Shown: positions 58,259 through 64,000 of the stretch, one piece after another | Layout: each line of letters starts with the position of its first letter | Position numbering within the stretch: position 1 is the first letter of the stretch | Source of the DNA: Haliotis asinina | Taxonomy: Eukaryota > Mollusca > Gastropoda > Lepetellida > Haliotidae | DNA length: 64,000 nt | Reading direction: 5' to 3' | Assembly (NCBI RefSeq): GCF_037392515.1 | Contig: NC_090285.1 | Coordinates: forward strand, 2,917,501 to 2,981,500 | The notes under the pieces: model-generated | The model's database searches: none | Told to the model about the DNA's origin: nothing | What the model saw: only the letters and a program-made list of their open reading frames with translations | Position numbers and translations under genes: made by a program

Positions 58259-61200
58259 GTAAGTTATGTTCCTTTTAGAATCTGATTTTCAGTGAAAGTG
58301 TGATGCTGCCTCGTGTTGAAAATTGTCTGGGATCGGTTTGTAAAATAATGGATCAAATCGCCTTGGGAAAAAGGGACTGAAAAAGAGACATAATCGATGA
58401 TAGTTCACATGTAAGCGTTATCACTTTTTCTCTCTTTTATTCCACCGAGACAGAGGATCCTTTTTGTATATTGCATTAAATTCCACACTGTGCAACAAAC
58501 CAGTAACGAAGTTGCCATTCCCGTACAGGGTAGTGACGTGATCAAAGACATACTTAACGCGGTGATAGCAACAATGGAATGATGTTCTGAAATTATATCA
58601 TTTATATCGTAGCAACTTCAAGGATTGATTTGGTTCCGGCGGTGGTGAAAATACCGACAACGATCTTCGGATCTGCTGGAAAAAACGAGCCAAGACCTTA
58701 TAATCCTTCTTTTTCTGAAGAATCAAATGTTATGTTTATTGTACTCTTTTTGCGATCTTGGGAAAGCGGTAATATGGCAACTCTTAGACCATCCTTCAAT
58801 CCGCAAGACCAATTCATAATCCTTCAGCGTAGAGAAAACTCGGACATCGTCCAACGTAAACAAGCAGGGAATATCCTATCCTTCAAGCAAGAGTGCGAAA
58901 CGGATTGTTCTGAGATACTGTTCTTTTCCCTGATACAATACATGTTTACACATAAATGTGTGAGGTCAGTCTGTCAAATCCCGACCCCCCACTTAGTCTG
59001 GACTCGCCATCTCCCCGGGATCGACACGCCAGGCGGTCTCTTTTGAAGTACAACAACCGAGTCAACTTTCGCTAATGTTTCCGTCTACCCCTACCCCAAG
59101 TCATCATCTTTTCACCCCCTTATGGTAATCAGATTTCGTTATAGGGATCATTGTTCATTCCTGTTCATTGAGGCATGACTGACTTGGGTTGACACATTGT
59201 GGTTTGGGACTGATTAGATCAGACACGTATATGATACCTCTTTGTTCAGGGTTGTTTCTAACCAGTACAAGTGTGGGAGAACAACATTGTAAACCTTAAG
59301 TTATGGTCTCAAAGCAAAGTCAGGGGTGTAGCTGCCACTGTGAAAAAAGAAAAAAAAGACCTGTGCTTACTCATGACTTAGGGGCCATAACTTTTGCTAA
59401 AAAGATTTGGCAAGCTCTCAATACTCTCTAGATATTGCAACCTATTGTCTTACATGAAAAGATGGCTTGCTATGAGCCTGAAAGTCTGTTTGACATTTTG
59501 TGCAACATCCATACCGAAACATCGCATCATATGCAATAAAGAAGTTGTTATCCATTAAGAATCTTACCCTCTTAATATCAGATTTGTTGAGTTATTTACA
59601 GATAATCATGGTATATAATCGTAAAATAATCACCTGAGCTATCTACGTTAATGTTATGTAATTCAGAAGCCATTCATGTTAAGTCCTCTTTAGATAGGCT
59701 AAGGAACCTCATTGATAAGATGAGCATGTTTAAGATATGCCCATTTCTTCAGTGGCCTCATTGGCACTTCATCAGGGGCACTTGCTGATAGTAGTTATTG
59801 TCTGTGAAGTGCTTATCCAGGTTGATAGCCCCAATGATGATGAAAGAAAGCTTACTGCACTGGTTATTGTTAAGAAATAGAACAAAGTTTAGTATGTCAT
59901 ATAGTTACCATGACAATGAGAATGTAAGCAACCACAATAATAGTCAATGATAAAATACACAGCTGCCATAATCTCTGGCATGGCATATTCACATTAGTGA
60001 AATGATGTGATATTAACTTTCAAAATTGACAGTATGGCATTATGAACAGTACATATGCTATCTCCCACTGCTGTGCATCTCATTAGAAACCTTGATTTGT
60101 ACTGTCTTAGTTAATTAATTCTGCACCTATCTGAGATGTGCATTCTGCCAATTCAGCTATACACTGAGGCAGTTTTCTGAGTCAGTCATGTGTAACTGGG
60201 TGTGAGGTGGGATTGACAGAGGATTGAAATAGCATTGCTGTGGTCTGGTGACTATTTTGTACACTGTTGTCAGTTGATTACCATCATCTGTGGCTAATTG
60301 CTGTTTTGTCAGTCACCCAACCATAACACATTTGTTATTTATATGATAGTCCAAACGTTAACCACTTCAGTTTATCAAAACAGTGAGTTAATAGTTAATG
60401 AGTGTGTGTATTTGTGTTAAGATTTAAAGCTGTGTAGATTTTAAAGCTGTATTGTTAGCAAAGGAAGCCTCTAGCCTCAGGCCATCACAGATATAAGTGT
60501 GTAGTTAAAAGTCTATTTTCTGTGTCATAGTGTGAACTGATAAATTCAATAACATGCAAAACTTTTCTATGTGAATGTATTTGTCATCATAACTGTTTCA
60601 TATATACCGCTGACAGGTTTAACCACTGGCTAAGTGACAGCATGTGAGGAAAACTATTCAATGAACTAGTAATAGAGGTGTGACATCACACTGGAGAGCT
60701 ATGTAGAAATAGTCAATGAGTAACAGTGGTATGACATCACAATCGTAAGCGAACCATGCCAGTATGGTGACAATGGTTTGACATCACAGGAAAGAATATA
60801 TGACCCAGGAGAGACACTGTTGTCATCACAAGTGGGCTACATATTCTGATCAGGTATTTTATATGCCAATGTTTCCTGCTGTGAATACAGTATGTAAACT
60901 GAGATGTGACCAGCATACCTCCTGGCATATAATCATACCTCTGTTGTCTCAATCATGAACAAGCATGGTTAACAGTGGAGATAAGTAGGGAATGGAATGA
61001 ATCATGTTAATGGGGATCTAGTTGTTTGTTTTGAAGCAAACAAGAATTACTTTGATAAATATTTCATGATATTCACCAAATGCAAGTAGACTGGCAACCA
61101 GATACTAACTGTGGATCCACCCACACCATTGCAGAACCTTGATCATGTGTACAGTCATGGTCTGGCTCTGAGTCTGAGTACCTTTTTCATTACAGCTTTC

Positions 61201-62934
61201 AGTGCTATCTCTAAGAAAGACATTTCCAACCAAATACAAATCAATTACATTTTTATGAATTATGTCAGCTTTGGTTAATTTTGAGAAAAATGGTTATAGG
61301 AATGATTCATCAAGACTTTGAAATTAAAAACTGTACAACCATAAGACATTATTCCTTGTCACTATCCAACATTTACTTCATTTAAAACTGAGGAAATTCA
61401 GGGTTTTTTTCTATGAACTTTCTGTGAAAAACGTTTCAGTTTTGACCAGAAATATACTACTCAAAAACCTTGATGATCATCAGAATAGTTTTTACTAATG
61501 TCATGCTCTTAGTGACAACTATAGTAATCTGAAAGGATCAGCTGATCCTTAACTAGTTTGAGTCATACAATCAGGTCAATCAAGTCAATAGAACTTATAC
61601 ATCAAGTGAGGCCTTTATTTTTGTAGTAGTTCCTCACAGGTAGTGTCAGCTTGTAAGGTGACCTGAACTTTGTGTAATCTGCAGTGGAGGACATCCATCA
61701 TAAAGCCTATTCAGTCATATTGGGACGAGAGACACCTTTACCTGGTGCTATGACAGGTGGGGAGGTTTCCCTCTTGTTGGGACAGGTGGGGAGGAACTGT
61801 ACAACAGGACACCGCCTACAGCGAAGGCATAATGTTTATTCATGTCCAGTCAGTTATGTAGTCTGGTGTAGCTGCCCATTCTGGCTATTGTATTCCTAGG
61901 TATTTGGTCTTGATATACAAGTGTAATTTAGTTGGAGTGGACTTTCACCTTGTCAGTGTTTCCATATTTAAACAAATGGACTTTTCATTGATTAGTTATT
62001 CATTTTATTTACTTGTGTGGTAAACAATTTCCTTAATCATAGGTTTGTGATACCAAGCTTGTTGACAATGACATTTAAAGGCATATGCTATGTCCTTGAC
62101 CAGGGTCAGACATTGTTCCCCCAGGTAAGAATAGGAAGCAGGGAAACAAAGCTGTTCAGAGAAGGTTGAAGACATTGTCATTTAGCAGATAAAGTGACTT
62201 GGGCCAAGTTTACAGCCACCTGAGAAAATGCATCATTTGGAACTTGAAGGCATATAAAACACTTGTCCATATTAACAACATCCATGGTTCACTTGATGGA
62301 GATATTTTTAATTCATTAACTCCCCCCACATAATTAGGAATTTCCTTTGCCTTCTAGCTGTGTGACCTAGTGGGGCCATGTTACCAGCACACTCTACCAC
62401 CAAGATGTGCATATTTAATCTCGTTAGCCCGCATGCTCAGATCACATGTCCCGCCTCCAGCCAACGCTAACTTTACATCTCGCTTAAAACAAAATTTAAT
62501 CATGGAACGTTGAAGTTGGTTGGAATCTGAACTTGATTGCATGCTTTAGCGGTGGGTTCCTTATGATCAGGGGAGAGTCCTATGTTTATGTAGTATGCGG
62601 AGTATGAAGATGAGTATTGATTATGTAGATGATCTAAATAATATGTATCAGCTTATTTCACGCTACATATCGAAGATGCATTGTTCTGCTTCTAATAGTG
62701 TTGTATGTGGAACTATGTACAGCCACATATCACACAGCCATGACATGTCTGTATTATACAGTGTTACACATTGTCCATTTATCACATTGTAATATCTACA
62801 TTGTATTAATTCATGTATTGTTTTTATATCACATTGTAATATCTACATCCCATAAGGTTGTGTACTGTCTTTATGACAGCACTAAGTTACTGGAGTGTGC
62901 TAAACGATTAAAACATACATGTATATAATTTCTG
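58259..62934 (+). other. SAMD5 intron 1 (left part); no further exon recognised
   Basis: AT-rich sequence without repeats I can name. A 139-codon frame at 58630-59046 has no family match. TATACTACTCAAAAACC at 61450 resembles the Tc1-like termini seen at 991 and 3950 but has no partner in view. Confidence 0.45.
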
Positions 62935-63005
62935 GTGTTTCCTTCCCACTGTGATATTGCTGGAATATTGCTTAAAGCAACATTAAACAAAACTCACACA
63001 CTCAC
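62935..63005 (+). mobile_element. tRNA-type SINE 3' end
   Basis: TTCCCACTGTGATATTGCTG, GAATATTGCTTAAAGCAACA and a CTCACACACTCACT tail. Only the 3' part is present, typical of 5'-truncated insertion. Confidence 0.7.
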
Positions 63006-64000
63006 TATACATATACTAGGTGAAAATAGCAGTAACACATAAGTTCAAGTTTTTTATTCTTCTTACATATGCCAGTATACAAATTTTAGCAGATGGTTAG
63101 ATATATATGTGTATGGTCAGGTGTAAATTGAACCAAACTGAATGTCAAAATACATCACCATTTACAATTACTAATTGTTTTTAAAATGATCTAATAGAAA
63201 TATCACACATCAATGTTGATCATGATAATTTGGGGCAGATATGCAATCTATGCAATCAAGACTTATTTTTCTTGGAAATATGATTCAAACATATGTTGGT
63301 GTGTGGTGTGTTCATATGTGAGTGTAACACTGACTTCATGACAATGCCTGCCCAATGTTGTTGTATTTAATGCTGATCATATTATCAGATTAAATCCTGA
63401 GAAAGGGAGACTTTGCTGCCATCAGAGAAGAAACTCCAGAATAGTTTGATGCATGCATAAATGTGCTTTTGTATGTGTGCAAGAGTTGTGATTTATGTGC
63501 AATAAACAATTTTATTTATCTTAATGTTTTAGTGTGATATACATGTTTCACAGACCAAATGGCCAGATTGCTATGTAAACGTTTTAGTCCTGTCATTATG
63601 TACCATTTATTAGCATGTGACACAACTGTAAAATGTTTTTCTACTTCAATTTCTTCCATAATATTGTCCTGAGATTGCAAATGTTCAACTGCGATCAGAC
63701 CCAAGTGTGACCAGTTTTAAATCCCAGAAAGAATGCTGCTCCTGTGAGCTGAGTGATAATCCTGGGTGTCCATCTTGCACGTGTTCTAGGATATGATGAT
63801 TTGACATCCACGTTAGCCCCACAAGGCTAGTTAAACAAAAACAATACAAAGCCTACCTCTAACATGCTTAGTGTTGTTTTGCAACCTTTTGTTGGTTTTG
63901 AGCAGTTTAATTTTCAAATAATGGCACTGGCCCCCACCGCATTTAGTCTGTTTACTCAAAAGACAGGGTAAATATGGCAAGTAAACACAAGGGCTAGCTC
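63006..64000 (+). other. SAMD5 intron 1 (right part)
   Basis: No coding or repeat signal recognised; the next SAMD5 exon must lie beyond the window. Confidence 0.4.

Noticed and set aside
58630-59046. 138-codon frame in SAMD5 intron 1
   Set aside because: No recognised domain and no flanking splice signals that would join in phase; best treated as chance.
61440-61475. Tc1 terminus TATACTACTCAAAAACC as evidence of another transposon
   Set aside because: No matching inverted end or transposase sequence was found nearby.

Overview
The window is eukaryotic, intron-rich genomic DNA. GT-AG introns, interspersed SINEs and MITEs, minisatellites and three animal gene families all point to a metazoan. 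The dispersed repeats (a tRNA-type SINE with a core like GTGATATTGCTGGAATATTG, and a second family with GTAAGAGGCGACTAACGGGA) match what I remember of abalone and other vetigastropod snails, so a Haliotis-like gastropod is my best guess. That species call is from memory, not from a search.

Three host genes are supported, all on the + strand. (1) BTBD10, 9669-21676: nine coding exons whose phases all fit, giving 469 aa. It has a charged N-terminus, a BTB domain and the conserved BTBD10/KCTD20 C-terminal half. (2) A CLCA-type gene, 33397-44414: sixteen coding exons, 931 aa. It has a signal peptide, a zinc-protease motif HEWGH, a VWA domain with a complete MIDAS (DTSGS), a C-terminal Ig/FN3-like region, one membrane span and a short basic tail. 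(3) The first coding exon of a SAMD5 orthologue, 57818-58258. The rest of that gene lies past the right edge, and 58259-64000 reads as its first intron.

Layout: 1-9583 is gene-free sequence with Tc1 remnants, a minisatellite and nested MITEs. 9584-22540 is BTBD10 with large introns holding a pogo-like MITE, an inverted SINE pair, a decayed DIRS-like fossil and a 90-bp satellite array. 22540-33386 is gene-free apart from decayed Tc1 and PIF/Harbinger copies. 33387-45210 is the CLCA gene. 45211-57650 is gene-free with a well-bounded Harbinger element (46076-48749, TTA target duplications). 57650-58258 is the SAMD5 promoter and first exon.

The most unusual pattern concerns splice junctions. At three separate 5' splice junctions (BTBD10 exon 3, CLCA exon 1, CLCA exon 8) the last bases of the exon plus the GT donor have been copied downstream, in two cases as long tandem arrays that fill the start of the intron. 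The CLCA exon 3/intron 3 boundary also appears to lack a GT donor. No functional link between the three genes is apparent.
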